DNA of 49,773 nucleotides, taken from the NCBI GenBank assembly GCA_900553815.1, contig USEY01000015.1, forward strand, positions 1 through 49,773, in the 5' to 3' direction. Source of the stretch: an uncultured Bacteroides sp. (GTDB lineage Bacteria > Bacteroidota > Bacteroidia > Bacteroidales > Bacteroidaceae). Below, one piece after another: positions 1 to 8,833 of this stretch (within the stretch, counting starts at the first letter, position 1; each line of letters starts with the position of its first letter). The position numbers and the translations under genes are program-made. The notes below the pieces were generated by a model. That model ran no database searches. It was not told the DNA's origin and saw only the letters and a list, made by a program, of their open reading frames with translations.

Positions 1-150
1 CTTCATAAGGTGTCATGGCTCTTTATGCAAGGTTTCACGACCAAATACTACCGCTGCAAAGCAAGGTGGAGATTTTGTTGTGAACCTCAAGGATACCTTG
101 CATACAAGAAAGACATGACAAATACCTTTGCGGCACAATTCATCAAATAG
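1..150 (+). other. Possible 3' end of an unrecognised ORF cut by the window edge
   Basis: Frame 1 is open from the first base to a TAG at 148-150 and encodes about 49 residues rich in Cys, Lys and aromatic residues, ending NTFAAQFIK. Frame 2 is also open to a TGA at 117-119, so the reading frame is not certain. I recognise no family in either frame. It may be the tail of a gene that begins outside the window, or non-coding remnant DNA next to the truncated TPR gene. Confidence 0.2.
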
Positions 151-634
151 CCCGAAGTCGAATGCTTATAGGGACAAATATTTACTCGTAAACTTATAAA
201 GGAATATATTGCAGCGAAAAGAGAAAGGATGGAGTCAAAGGGAGTCCACTTTCTGCGGTCTAAAAAGGGAGTGGCAGAGTGAGCAAAAACAGTTTAGTTT
301 AGTCCATTAGCCTATATATATGCTAAACTAAAGTAAACTAAAAATAGACAAATATTTGATTGCTTGGATGATTATTTTTAACTTTGTACATATTGATACC
401 GATCATTGAAAACAATACTTTTCTCTTTTCGCTGCGAATTCCTGGATATATGAAAAAACATATATTGAATCAGGATGAGAAAGCATAGTAATAGCTTGGA
501 TTGGTGCTTTGATTGCAAGCAAGTGAAAGGAATGAAAAGTAATGCAAACAAAAAAACGAGGATTTACCTAAAAAACCATTTTTGTTCCTGATTTGTTTCT
601 TGTTTCAGAAACAAAATTTATAAACTACTCATTT
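151..634. other. Gene-free AT-rich stretch with inverted repeats
   Basis: No convincing gene lies here. A perfect 16-bp inverted repeat has arms at 211-226 and 420-435 (GCAGCGAAAAGAGAAA and its complement). An imperfect AT-rich palindrome built from AGTTTAG/CTAAACT units lies at 292-341. A perfect 9-bp stem (592-600 and 607-615, loop TGTTTC) sits just beyond the stop of the TPR remnant and could act as a terminator or RNA end, although it has no clear T-run. Together they suggest rearranged or mobile-element-derived DNA. Confidence 0.5.
211..435. repeat. 225-bp segment bounded by a 16-bp perfect inverted repeat
   Basis: The arms at 211-226 and 420-435 are exact reverse complements. Just outside each arm both sides keep a GGAAT-like extension with a small indel. 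There is no ORF between them and no clear target-site duplication. This could be a MITE-like remnant or the ends of an old insertion. Only the repeat itself is directly seen. Confidence 0.45.
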
Positions 635-1456
635 TCAAATGGTTAAATAGTTGTATATTAAATTTTCCAGATTATAATAGTACATACTCCTATTCTCATT
701 ATGAGGCACATTAGCAAGAGCTTGACGCGCATATATCAAGGCTGTGTCTGGCGACCCAAATAAGTTGTAATCCATACTCAACGACAACAAAAGCCGCGCT
801 ACAATAAGAGAGTCACCGGAAAGACGCGCATGATGCAATGCTTTTTGCCTAATAGCAAATACTGAATCCTTATTTTCATGCAAAGCATAGTAATTACACA
901 GATTATCCAATGCTATTGCCTTGTCTTTGTCTGTCAAGCTATACTGATATAACTTTCTGTAAAGAGGAAGGGCCAAATCAAAAGAGCCGATATCAAAATA
1001 CTGATTCCCCAACGAACTCAGCACCAACCTTTTCATCTCCGCCTCCCCCGATTTATCTTTCAGTATAGTCCATGCTTCCTGAAACATACGGGTAGCCTCC
1101 TCCTGTTGTCCCATTTCTTTCTCCAACCTGCCTTTATAGAGCAAAGCCATAGCACGGTGGGGCGTGTTGTCCGCATAATATTCCAACGCCACATCGAGCA
1201 AAGAGTCGCAAGGCAAAAGCGGCTTCATGCACTTGTCCGTGGCACGGGCAAGCAACAATCCATAACGGGCAACCTGCCCGCAAGACCATCCGCCACTGTC
1301 GACAGGCAAGGCAGCAAGCAGCCTGTAAGCACTGTCAGGACTACTCTGCACCAACGATTCAGCCTCCTCCAACAAAGGTTCCACATGTTTGTTGTAAGTA
1401 CAGGAAACAAACAGATACAGGCATAGCAACGTCAGAAAGGAATAAATGCGAGTCAT
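635..1456 (-). pseudogene. C-terminally truncated TPR lipoprotein
   Basis: The product is an outer- or inner-membrane-anchored lipoprotein of tetratricopeptide repeats. I take the ATG at 1456 (MTRIYSF...) because it begins a proper lipoprotein signal ending LFVSC; the longer frame to 1498 adds an unlikely leader. The 273 residues hold about five TPR-like helical pairs (for example ALLYKGRLEKEMGQQEEATRMFQ and ALPLYRKLYQYSL). Related Bacteroides proteins, as I know them, continue through more TPRs to a transmembrane helix, a coiled coil and a cytoplasmic segment. Here the frame stops abruptly after YYYNLENLIYNYLTI, and no homologous continuation is visible downstream in any frame. I therefore call it a 3'-truncated remnant; a short functional variant is possible. 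Confidence 0.6.
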
Positions 1457-1479
1457 AGTCGTATATTCAAGATTTCTCA

Positions 1480-1487
1480 CAAAGATA
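1480..1487 (-). promoter_or_regulatory. Candidate -7 element for the TPR gene
   Basis: On the minus strand this reads TATCTTTG, an exact match to the Bacteroidetes TAnnTTTG -7 signal. It lies 24 bp upstream of the chosen ATG. No good TTTG -33 box is found at the usual spacing. Confidence 0.4.
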
Positions 1488-1555
1488 ATTATTTCCACAC
1501 AAACGGAACAGAAATCAAGCCTACAACCAACCGACTTATCATAAATTGTATGAGC

Positions 1556-1665
1556 TATCGTACAAAGTCTTAAGACCTAACGCGCAAAGTCTTAACTGCT
1601 ATCGCACAAAGTCTTAACTGCTATCGTGACAGGTGTTAACTGCTATCACGCTGCGAGTTAACCGT
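1556..1665 (+). repeat. Five tandem 22-bp repeats
   Basis: Units begin at 1556, 1578, 1600, 1622 and 1644, each exactly 22 bp. The middle units share TATCG..CAAAGTCTTAACTGC, and the fourth changes the core to AGGTGTTAACTGC. Degeneracy increases at both ends. A related array on the other strand is at 27275-27362. Confidence 0.8.
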
Positions 1666-1864
1666 TATTCTATCAGCCCAAGTCCCTCTTTAACCCGCCA
1701 AAGTCCCTCTTTATCATCGTCAAGTAGTACATTAGCCAGAACACAACGGCTTTCACTTCAGGACATACCCGTTTCGGACAGAGAAGCCCTTGCCTGTCAT
1801 TGACAACAAAGGCGCTTCCCTTTCACGGCAACTGCTCTCCACCGTAAAAAATATTTTTCCATGA

Positions 1865-1930
1865 TGAAGTTTCACCGTTTCACACCGACTACTGAACATC
1901 TGATACAGAATGAATTACGGTGAAACTTCA
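1865..1930. repeat. 14-bp inverted repeat (TGAAGTTTCACCGT)
   Basis: The arms at 1865-1878 and 1917-1930 are perfect reverse complements separated by 38 bp. A third exact copy of ACGGTGAAACTTCA lies at 2230-2243, and a partial GTTTCACCGT follows near 1943. These could form a hairpin or be dispersed binding sites. Confidence 0.7.
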
Positions 1931-2026
1931 CGTCGTAGGCAGGTTTCACCGTTTTTTTCATCACCCGCGCCCGGCTATCGCTACCCTCCCGAACAGCCAT
2001 ATCCCCCACCCTGATGCGGGAACGTA

Positions 2027-2159
2027 GTAGAGACGTGGCGTGCCGCGTCTCAGGATACAGGTTTCACAGTATCACACTGATAAACAACACAATAGGATAA
2101 GCCAAGGCGATGGATAGAATACAAGGCGAAAGGGGAGACGCGGCACGCCACGTCTCTAC
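2027..2159. repeat. Two inverted copies of a 25-bp REP-like near-palindrome
   Basis: Positions 2027-2051 and 2135-2159 are exact reverse complements of each other. Each copy is itself almost self-complementary (GAGACG.GGC..GCC.CGTCTC). This is the layout of REP/BIME-type intergenic elements, with paired inverted palindromes separated by about 80 bp. Whether the element is dispersed in this genome cannot be judged from the window. Confidence 0.7.
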
Positions 2160-2305
2160 CAAAGACACAATGCCTCTACTTCTCCTGTTTCACCTTCCTT
2201 CACAACACAGCACTTATTATCAGATAGATACGGTGAAACTTCACCTTGAGAACTATTCTTCCTGTTACCGGAAACACACTATTTCCTTCACACTGCAAAC
2301 TGCAT

Positions 2306-2345
2306 AAAAAAGGCGGCTGGCCATTGCCAAGCAATGCCAGCCGCC
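2306..2345 (-). terminator. Rho-independent terminator ending the PUL operon
   Basis: On the minus strand a 10-bp GC-rich stem (GGCGGCTGGC/GCCAGCCGCC, 2336-2345 with 2312-2321) with an inner extension is followed by a run of six T. It lies about 35 bp past the stop of the terminal GH3 gene. Confidence 0.85.
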
Positions 2346-2380
2346 GGAGTTATTATCAGGCTTAATCCTGAGTATTCGGA

Positions 2381-4867
2381 TTATTTGTTAGGAGTGTCCC
2401 ACTTCTTGGTAGCGGTGCAGACTACATTCAGAGTCTGGTCACCGGCCTGCATGCGGAAGTCGCCCTGCTCCAGAATCCACTTGCCGTCGTAACCAACGAA
2501 AGCAAGGTCAGAACCTTTCACTTTCAGAGTAACGGTCTTGGTTTCGCCCGGCTTCAGCTCTACCTTCTCGAATGCGCGCAGACGACGGTTATCGGGAGTC
2601 AGCGAAGCTACCAGGTCGCTGCTGAAGAGCAATACGCTCTCCTTGCCCACGCGGTTACCGGTGTTCTTCACGTCAACGGTGAAGGTCAGTACGTCGTCAG
2701 CTGTGAAGTTAGCCTTGTCTACCTTCAGGTTGCTGTAAGCAAAGGTAGTGTAGCTCAGACCATAACCGAATGCCCACTGTACGTTGACAACGGCGTCGTA
2801 GTTGTAAGCACCTTCCATCTGCTTGCCGATGTGTTCGCACGGCTTGTAGTCGTAAGTAATCAGTGAGTTGATTTCCTTCGGATAGGTGTAAGGCATCTTG
2901 CCGCTGAAGTTGGCATCGCCAGCCACGAGGTTGGCCAAAGCGTCGCCACCATAGTTACCCGGCAACATAACGTTTACAACTGCCTTGCTGAGGGGCTCGA
3001 TGTCGGCAATGATGCGCGGACGGCCTTCGTTCAGAATCAGGATGATGGGCTTGCCTGTCTTGGCCAGTGCTTTCACCAGATTCAGCTGATTCTCAGAGAG
3101 TGTCAAGTTGGTCAGGTTACCCGGAGTTTCGCAGTATGAGTTCTCACCGATGCAGGCTACGATGTAGTCGGCCTGTGCGGCAGCAGCTACAGCCTTCTCG
3201 ATTTCGGGATTGTTTTCTTCCCACCAGTTGCCTTTTTCATTGTAAGTCACACCGGCTTCGTAGATGATGTTCTCGGCACCAAACTTGTTGGTGAAGGCTT
3301 CGAGGATGGTGTTGTAGGGTTCAGAGCAGTCCTCGGCATTGCTTCCCTGCCAAGTGTATGACCAACCGCCGTTGAGGCTACGCATAGAGTTGGCGTTAGG
3401 ACCTGTCAACAGAATCTTCTTGCCCTTGGCCAGCGGCAGGATGCCGTCGGTATTCTTGAGCAGAACCAATGATTCTTCGGCTGCCTGCAAAGCGGCTGCG
3501 GCATGCTCGGCGCTACCGAAGAGCGGATAGTCCTTGAGGTCGTAATAGGGTTTCTCGAAGAGGTTAAGACGGTACTTCAAACGGAGTACGCGACGTACGG
3601 CGTCGTCAATGCGGCTCATAGGCACTTCGCCTTCCTCAACCAGTTCTTTCAGCAGGGTGCAGAACTTCCAGTCGTAAGGGTCCATTGACATATCGATACC
3701 GGCGTTGATGGCCAGCTTGATGGCTTCTTTCTTGTCCTTGGCAATGTGGTCACGGCTGTAGAGGTTGTTGATGTCGGCCCAGTCGGTCACAATCATACCG
3801 TCCCAGTTGAGGTCTTCCTTCAGCCACTTGGTCAGCAGTTCATAGTTGGCATGGAAAGGCAGGCCGTTGTTCATGGCCGAGTTCACCATGACAGAGAGGG
3901 CACCGTTTCTTACCATTTCCAGGTAGGGAGCAAAGTGCTTCTCGCGCATATCTTGTTCGGTGATGGAAGAAGGAGTACGGTCCTTACCCGATACAGGCAC
4001 ACCGTAGCCCATGTAGTGCTTCATGCAGGCAGCCACGTTGTTATCGCTAATGTGGTTGGGGTCGCTGCCCTGGAAACCGAGAACGGCTTCGCGTCCCATC
4101 TCGGCATTCACGTAGCAGTCTTCACCGTAGTTTTCCCACATACGCGGCCAGCGCGGGTCACGTCCGAGGTCGGTCACCGGAGCGTATGTCCAGGGAATGC
4201 TTCCTGCCTTGGTTTCGTAGGCAGAGATTTCGGCACCGCGGCGTGTCAGTTCACGATTGAAAGTTGCACCCATGTTGATGCCCTGCGGGAAGAAGGTACC
4301 GCCCAAGGTATAGGTTGTTCCGTGTATCTGGTCTACGCCATAGATACAGGGAATGCCGATTTCCTTCATGGATTTCTCCTGGATGCGTTTGATGATTTCC
4401 TGCCATTTCTGAACAGTTTGTGCCTTACCGTTGGGTACGTTCAGGATAGAACCTACTTTATACTTGCCAATGACCGTATCGAGCATAGCCTCGCTGAGCT
4501 GGAAGCCCTTCTGGCTCTCGATGCCCTGGATGCGCATGTAGATTTTCATCATGCCGTCCTTGTCGGGGACACCGCCCGAAAGGTCGAATTCTTTTTCTAT
4601 ACCATACTTCTTGAGTACTTTCTTCAGGTCTTTCACAGTCAACTTATCCATGTTGAGACCTTCAAACGGATTGGTACGCTGCTGCAAGAGGTCGATGGTG
4701 AGCTCGCACATCTGACCGATTTTCTCGTCAAGCGTCATTTTCTGCAACAAGGCTTCTACCTGCTGCTCAATTTTTTCATCTCTGGGGATAGCCGGAGCCA
4801 CTTGCTGAGCGGAAGCTACAAAGGTACTTGCCGCCAGAGCCAGCGATAAGAATAGTTTTTTGTTCAT
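2381..4867 (-). CDS. Glycoside hydrolase family 3 beta-glycosidase, periplasmic
   Basis: This 828-aa exported enzyme should release terminal beta-linked sugars (probably glucose) from glycosides by a retaining mechanism. It has a Sec signal (about residues 1-20, cleaved after ASA), then the GH3 N-terminal TIM barrel. In the barrel, GRDPRW (235-240), KH (283-284) and the nucleophile Asp362 in IVTDWADI are visible. The alpha/beta sandwich domain follows from about 460; Glu580 in IGENSYCET is a candidate acid/base. A fibronectin-III-like domain closes the protein (about 725-815). It is the last gene of the minus-strand PUL, 136 bp after the second GH3 gene, and is followed by a strong terminator. 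The architecture matches BglX/ExoI-type beta-glucosidases; exact substrate is unknown. Confidence 0.93.
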   Translation of the reverse strand: MNKKLFLSLALAASTFVASAQQVAPAIPRDEKIEQQVEALLQKMTLDEKIGQMCELTIDLLQQRTNPFEGLNMDKLTVKDLKKVLKKYGIEKEFDLSGGVPDKDGMMKIYMRIQGIESQKGFQLSEAMLDTVIGKYKVGSILNVPNGKAQTVQKWQEIIKRIQEKSMKEIGIPCIYGVDQIHGTTYTLGGTFFPQGINMGATFNRELTRRGAEISAYETKAGSIPWTYAPVTDLGRDPRWPRMWENYGEDCYVNAEMGREAVLGFQGSDPNHISDNNVAACMKHYMGYGVPVSGKDRTPSSITEQDMREKHFAPYLEMVRNGALSVMVNSAMNNGLPFHANYELLTKWLKEDLNWDGMIVTDWADINNLYSRDHIAKDKKEAIKLAINAGIDMSMDPYDWKFCTLLKELVEEGEVPMSRIDDAVRRVLRLKYRLNLFEKPYYDLKDYPLFGSAEHAAAALQAAEESLVLLKNTDGILPLAKGKKILLTGPNANSMRSLNGGWSYTWQGSNAEDCSEPYNTILEAFTNKFGAENIIYEAGVTYNEKGNWWEENNPEIEKAVAAAAQADYIVACIGENSYCETPGNLTNLTLSENQLNLVKALAKTGKPIILILNEGRPRIIADIEPLSKAVVNVMLPGNYGGDALANLVAGDANFSGKMPYTYPKEINSLITYDYKPCEHIGKQMEGAYNYDAVVNVQWAFGYGLSYTTFAYSNLKVDKANFTADDVLTFTVDVKNTGNRVGKESVLLFSSDLVASLTPDNRRLRAFEKVELKPGETKTVTLKVKGSDLAFVGYDGKWILEQGDFRMQAGDQTLNVVCTATKKWDTPNK

Positions 4868-4896
4868 GGTGTTTTATTAAATAATTTGTTCGTTGA

Positions 4897-4904
4897 CAAA
4901 AGTA
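4897..4904 (-). promoter_or_regulatory. Candidate internal -7 element before the terminal GH3 gene
   Basis: The minus strand reads TACTTTTG, matching TAnnTTTG, 30 bp upstream of the ATG. It lies just downstream of the hairpin at 4918-4981, so the last gene could have its own promoter. No convincing -33 box. Confidence 0.35.
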
Positions 4905-4917
4905 AGCAAAATCTATT

Positions 4918-4981
4918 ACAGGAAAAGAAGGGCTTAGTATTTTTTTGCTTTCGCAATCAATACCATGCCCTTCTTACCTGT
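4918..4981. repeat. Long imperfect hairpin between the two GH3 genes
   Basis: ACAGG..AAGAAGGGC.TAGTATT (4918-4941) pairs with AATACCATGCCCTTCTT.CCTGT (4959-4981), about 20 pairs with small bulges. It lies in the 136-bp spacer. No T-run follows on the minus strand, so an mRNA-stability or attenuating hairpin is as likely as a terminator. Confidence 0.6.
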
Positions 4982-5003
4982 TGCAAGAAGGATTACTCCC
5001 ACC

Positions 5004-7331
5004 TTATCGCTTCAGTTCGCGAATCGGCTCTTGTGGTTTCAGAATGTCATTAGCTTTCTGTGAAGAAGCAGCGACCTCGGCTTCCAGCGTAGCCTTGATG
5101 TCGCGCGAAGAAGCACCGATGAGGAAGCTGTAGTTTCCGGCCCCTACCACCCATGAAGACTGAGCCTCGTCGAACGATGCCAGGTCGGCAGCATTGACCT
5201 TCAAAGATACAGTTGCCGTCTCTCCCGGTTTCAGTTCAGCAGTCTTGGCAAATGCCTTCAACTCTTTCTCCGGCTTGTTGTACTTGCCTGCCTCGGGAGC
5301 CGATACATAGAGCTGTACCACTTCCTTGCCTGCCACCTTACCGGTATTCTTCACCTCGACGGTCACAGTGTAAACACCATTCTCGGCCTTGATTGCCGGG
5401 TTGGCATATTCAAAGGTGGTATAAGAAAGACCATAACCGAAAGGATAAGACACTTCGCGGTCGAAGCTGTCAAAGTAGCGATAGCCTACGTAGATGCCTT
5501 CCTCATAGTTGGTATAGTCAACATTCTTAACGTCATTCTTCTTCTCTCCCTTGTTGGTAATGTCGATATTGGCTTTCTGGTCAACAGGGAAGTTTTCTGA
5601 AGAAGCTGCATCCTCAAACTTGACAGGGAACGTCATTGTCAGACGACCCGAAGGAGAAGCCTTGCCGCTCAATACATCGGCTACGCTGTTACCGCCTTCC
5701 TGGCCGGCCTGCCATGCACAAAGGATGGCATCGGGCAATGATTTCCATGAAGCAGTTTCAATGACACCGCCGATATTGAGTACGACAACCACTTTCTTGC
5801 CGGCAGCATGGAAAGCCGTGCAGACCGTCTTCAGCAGGTCCAGTTCTTCCTTGTTCAGGTTGAAGTCGGCATACTGGCGGTCAAGGAATTCACCCGAAGT
5901 ACGGCCGATAGTAACCAACGCTACATCAGACTTGGCAGCCAGTTGCTTCACCTGGGCTGCATCCAGCTTCATTTCGTTGGGGCGGGACAGCGGCATGAAC
6001 CATTCTTTCTTTGCTTCTGCCAAACGCTTGTTTTCGGCTGCTACATACTGCTCATAAATATTCTTCAGATTCTCATCTACAGTATAACCTGCATTCTTCA
6101 AACCGTCGAGCAAAGAAACGGTATAAGCACGGTTCACATTGCCTGAACCGGTACCACCAGCGATAAAGTCGTAGGAAGTGCAACCGAACAAAGCCACATT
6201 CTTCACCGTAGAGGCCAGCGGCAGAGCTTCCTTGTCGTTCTTCAGCAAGACCATACCCTCCGTAGCCGACTGGCGGGTAACTGCCGCATGAGCCTTCAGG
6301 TCGGGCTTGTTGGAATACTGGTAGCCTTTGAAGCGTGGAGTCTGGACAATCATTTCCAGAATGCGCTTCACGTTGCGGTCGAGCACAGCCTCGTCCAGCT
6401 TGCCGCTCTTTACGCCTTCCACAATGGCTTCATACTGTTTGTCGGTACCCGGTTGCAACATATCGTTGCCGGCTTTCATCTGGGCAACTGCATCCTTGCC
6501 ACCAAACCAGTCAGTCATTACCATGCCCTTGAATCCCCATTCGTCGCGCAACAGTGTTGTCTGCAATTCAGGATTCTCTGACGTATATACACCGTTCACA
6601 TAGTTATAAGACGACATCACCGTCCAGGGAGCAGACTCTTTCACGGCAATTTCAAAGCCTTTCAGATAAATCTCGCGCAAGGCACGGGGCGACACATGAG
6701 CGTCATTGCCCATACGGTTGGTCTCTTGATTGTTTACGGCAAAGTGTTTGATAGAAGTTCCCACACCGTTGCTCTGTACGCCGCGCACGTATGCGGCAGC
6801 TATCTTACCAGATACAACCGGGTCTTCCGAATAGTACTCAAAGTTACGTCCACAAAGCGGGTTGCGATGAATGTTCAGTGCCGGAGCCAACAACACGTCA
6901 GCACCATATTCCAGCACCTCATTACCGATGGCCTGTCCTACCTGCTCCACCAGTTCCTGGTTCCAGGTAGATGCCAGCAATGTTCCGATAGGGAAATGGG
7001 TGCAATAGTAAGTGGCAGTATCGCCCTCGCGAGTGGGGTCAATACGCAATCCGGCAGGACCGTCGGCCAGCACAACTGCCGGAATGCCCAGCCGTTCGAT
7101 GGGATAAGATGTACCGGCAGCACCAGGCACAAGGCTCTTCGTTTCGCCTATTACGGCACTGTCGCCCGAGAAGCCTTTCATACCTGTACCAACCACCAAG
7201 TGAGCTTTTTCTTCCAAAGTCATGGCAGCAATGACATCGTCTATCGAAGCCTTACCCAACTGCGGTACACCCGGACCGCAAGCTGTCAATGTAGCGGCAG
7301 CCACAGCTACCGTAAAGAGTTGTTTCTTCAT
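5004..7331 (-). CDS. Glycoside hydrolase family 3 beta-glucosidase-like lipoprotein
   Basis: A 775-aa GH3 enzyme of the fungal/BglB-like branch, expected to remove terminal beta-glucosyl groups. The signal ends in a lipobox (LTAC, Cys18), so it is membrane-anchored. The catalytic barrel shows LADGPAGLR (88-96), GRNFEYYSEDP (161-171), KH (195-196) and the nucleophile Asp274 in VMTDWFGG. The C-terminal sandwich starts near 350, and a fibronectin-III-like domain is at about 655-730. No PA14 insertion is apparent. The sequence differs clearly from the neighbouring 828-aa GH3, so the two probably cleave different linkages or aglycones rather than being recent duplicates. Confidence 0.92.
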   Translation of the reverse strand: MKKQLFTVAVAAATLTACGPGVPQLGKASIDDVIAAMTLEEKAHLVVGTGMKGFSGDSAVIGETKSLVPGAAGTSYPIERLGIPAVVLADGPAGLRIDPTREGDTATYYCTHFPIGTLLASTWNQELVEQVGQAIGNEVLEYGADVLLAPALNIHRNPLCGRNFEYYSEDPVVSGKIAAAYVRGVQSNGVGTSIKHFAVNNQETNRMGNDAHVSPRALREIYLKGFEIAVKESAPWTVMSSYNYVNGVYTSENPELQTTLLRDEWGFKGMVMTDWFGGKDAVAQMKAGNDMLQPGTDKQYEAIVEGVKSGKLDEAVLDRNVKRILEMIVQTPRFKGYQYSNKPDLKAHAAVTRQSATEGMVLLKNDKEALPLASTVKNVALFGCTSYDFIAGGTGSGNVNRAYTVSLLDGLKNAGYTVDENLKNIYEQYVAAENKRLAEAKKEWFMPLSRPNEMKLDAAQVKQLAAKSDVALVTIGRTSGEFLDRQYADFNLNKEELDLLKTVCTAFHAAGKKVVVVLNIGGVIETASWKSLPDAILCAWQAGQEGGNSVADVLSGKASPSGRLTMTFPVKFEDAASSENFPVDQKANIDITNKGEKKNDVKNVDYTNYEEGIYVGYRYFDSFDREVSYPFGYGLSYTTFEYANPAIKAENGVYTVTVEVKNTGKVAGKEVVQLYVSAPEAGKYNKPEKELKAFAKTAELKPGETATVSLKVNAADLASFDEAQSSWVVGAGNYSFLIGASSRDIKATLEAEVAASSQKANDILKPQEPIRELKR

Positions 7332-7535
7332 ACTATTAAATTATTATATTTATGTTTCTGATTTGATATTTCGCTGGAAGTTAAGAAGTTATAGAAGTTA
7401 AGGAGATAAGCCGATACATCGTGAGCTGCTTGCTTCTCTATTGGCCTTTAACTTCTAAGCCCGTCCAAGACGGGCGATAACTCCTTTTAACTCCTTTAAC
7501 TCCTTCAAGTTTGGCTTCGCCAAAACTTGAATACA
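7332..7535. repeat. Repeat-rich spacer between CE1 and GH3 genes
   Basis: The 204-bp gap holds a stem-loop directly after the CE1 stop (7506-7515 with 7519-7529, loop TTC), a run of ACTCCTTTTA-type repeats of about 10-bp period (7477-7505), a perfect GCCCGTC/GACGGGC stem (7459-7475), and an inverted counterpart rich in GAAGTTAAG units (about 7375-7405). No ORF. It may set the relative expression of genes on either side. Confidence 0.6.
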
Positions 7536-8729
7536 TTATTTAAACAACAGCGGCGCAAACTCCGTCAGATAGATACGCCAGTTTTTCCAGATATGTCCTT
7601 CACCTGTTTCGTAATAAGTGTATTTGTAACCTTTCTCATCCAGCAGTTTGCGGAAGTCGGTATTTGCCTGATACAGGAAGTCAGCGGTACCGATACCAAT
7701 CCAATAAAGAGCAGGCTTCTTGGAGAACTGAATCTTCAACTTATTGTCAAAGTCGTCGTAAATGGGCGACTGCACCTTCTTGTCGGGCATGATAGCCGCA
7801 GAGAACAAACCAATATAGTTGAACATATCAGGATATTGCTTGGAAATGTGCAATGAATGATAACCACCCATCGACAAGCCGGCAATAGCACGGTTCTTCT
7901 TGTTGGCCTTGGTGCGGTAAGTCTTATCAATAAACTTCACTACGTCGGGGAAAGCGGTCTCGAAGCTACCCTCCATGGTCTTGGGCAAGTTCATGGTAGG
8001 AGGAACAAGTCCATTCTGAGTCTCGCCCGGAGCTGCTTCCTGCGAAGCATTACCGTTGGTCATCACCACAATCATCGGTTCGGCCTTGCCCTGTGCAATG
8101 AGGTTATCCAATATCTGCGACGTACGTCCCAAGGCAATCCAAGCCTCTTCGTCACCGCCCATACCATGAAGCAGGTAGAACACAGGATAGCGCTTGCCGC
8201 TTGTCTCGTAACCGGCCGGAGTATAGACCGTCATACGACGTTCCATGCCCAGCGTAGGACTGTTGTACCAGATGCGCGATACCGTACCGTGGGGCACATC
8301 GTTCACCTTATACAGGTCGGCCCGTCCGCCACCAATGATAAACACGTTGGTCACGCTGGCCACGTCACGAATCATATACACATTGCTGGGGTCCATCATC
8401 TTCAGGTCGTCCACAATGAATGAATAGCTGTAGAGTTCAGGCTTCAGCGGTTCAGGAGTAGTATATTCCCATACACCGTCCTTGCCCTCTTTCAGGTCGG
8501 CAACGCCCGGTCCGTCAAACTCACCGAATGGAGTCTTGATTTTCTGAGTAGGCAGGAAATCACCTGTCACCTGTACTTTCACGGCCTTGGGAGCTTTCAG
8601 GCGGAAAGTCACCGTATTGTCATCATGAATCTCGGGAGAAACTACCGGAGCTACTCCCCAAAGAGCTTGTTGCGCAAAGGCAACCGTACACATCAGCAAC
8701 AACGCTGACAGAAAGAATAACTTTTTCAT
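7536..8729 (-). CDS. CE1-family esterase with N-terminal CBM48/E-set domain (feruloyl-esterase-like)
   Basis: A 397-aa secreted esterase (signal 1-19, AFAQ). Residues about 28-130 form an early-set/CBM48-like beta-sandwich (TFRLKAPKAVKVQVTGDF). Residues about 150-397 form an esterase-D/CE1 alpha/beta hydrolase with LLHGMGGDE as oxyanion region, nucleophile Ser286 in GLSMGG, and probable Asp350 and His379. Enzymes with this CBM48-CE1 layout in Bacteroides include feruloyl and acetyl esterases acting on plant cell-wall material. Its neighbour at 8834-10036 is a close paralogue. Acyl specificity cannot be read from the sequence. Confidence 0.88.
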   Translation of the reverse strand: MKKLFFLSALLLMCTVAFAQQALWGVAPVVSPEIHDDNTVTFRLKAPKAVKVQVTGDFLPTQKIKTPFGEFDGPGVADLKEGKDGVWEYTTPEPLKPELYSYSFIVDDLKMMDPSNVYMIRDVASVTNVFIIGGGRADLYKVNDVPHGTVSRIWYNSPTLGMERRMTVYTPAGYETSGKRYPVFYLLHGMGGDEEAWIALGRTSQILDNLIAQGKAEPMIVVMTNGNASQEAAPGETQNGLVPPTMNLPKTMEGSFETAFPDVVKFIDKTYRTKANKKNRAIAGLSMGGYHSLHISKQYPDMFNYIGLFSAAIMPDKKVQSPIYDDFDNKLKIQFSKKPALYWIGIGTADFLYQANTDFRKLLDEKGYKYTYYETGEGHIWKNWRIYLTEFAPLLFK

Positions 8730-8833
8730 ATATATATTTTTTATTTAGTACATTTACTTCATTAAACGCCCCAAATTACACAGATTTGCCGGACAATGCA
8801 AGCAATACCTGTATAAATCTGAAGCCACAAGCA

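Larger units (their letters stand above)
1457..2380. other. 924-bp intergenic region rich in repeats
   Basis: Between the 5' end of the TPR gene and the 3' end of the GH3 gene I find no credible coding region; a 65-codon frame at 2110-2307 runs through the repeats and looks spurious. The stretch holds a 22-bp tandem array (1556-1665), the 14-bp hairpin pair (1865-1930) with a third copy at 2230-2243, the 25-bp near-palindrome pair (2027-2159) and the GH3 terminator (2306-2345). Confidence 0.7.

Noticed and set aside
1556..1665. CRISPR array
   Set aside because: The 22-bp units are contiguous without spacers, and no cas genes are in the window.
2110..2307. 65-codon plus-strand frame
   Set aside because: It runs through the 25-bp and 14-bp repeats, has no recognisable protein features and no clear ribosome-binding context.
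3746..4849. Long plus-strand open frame of 367 codons antisense to the GH3 gene
   Set aside because: It lies wholly inside a well-supported GH3 coding sequence; its His/Val/Leu-rich translation shows no domain and reflects codon bias of the opposite strand.
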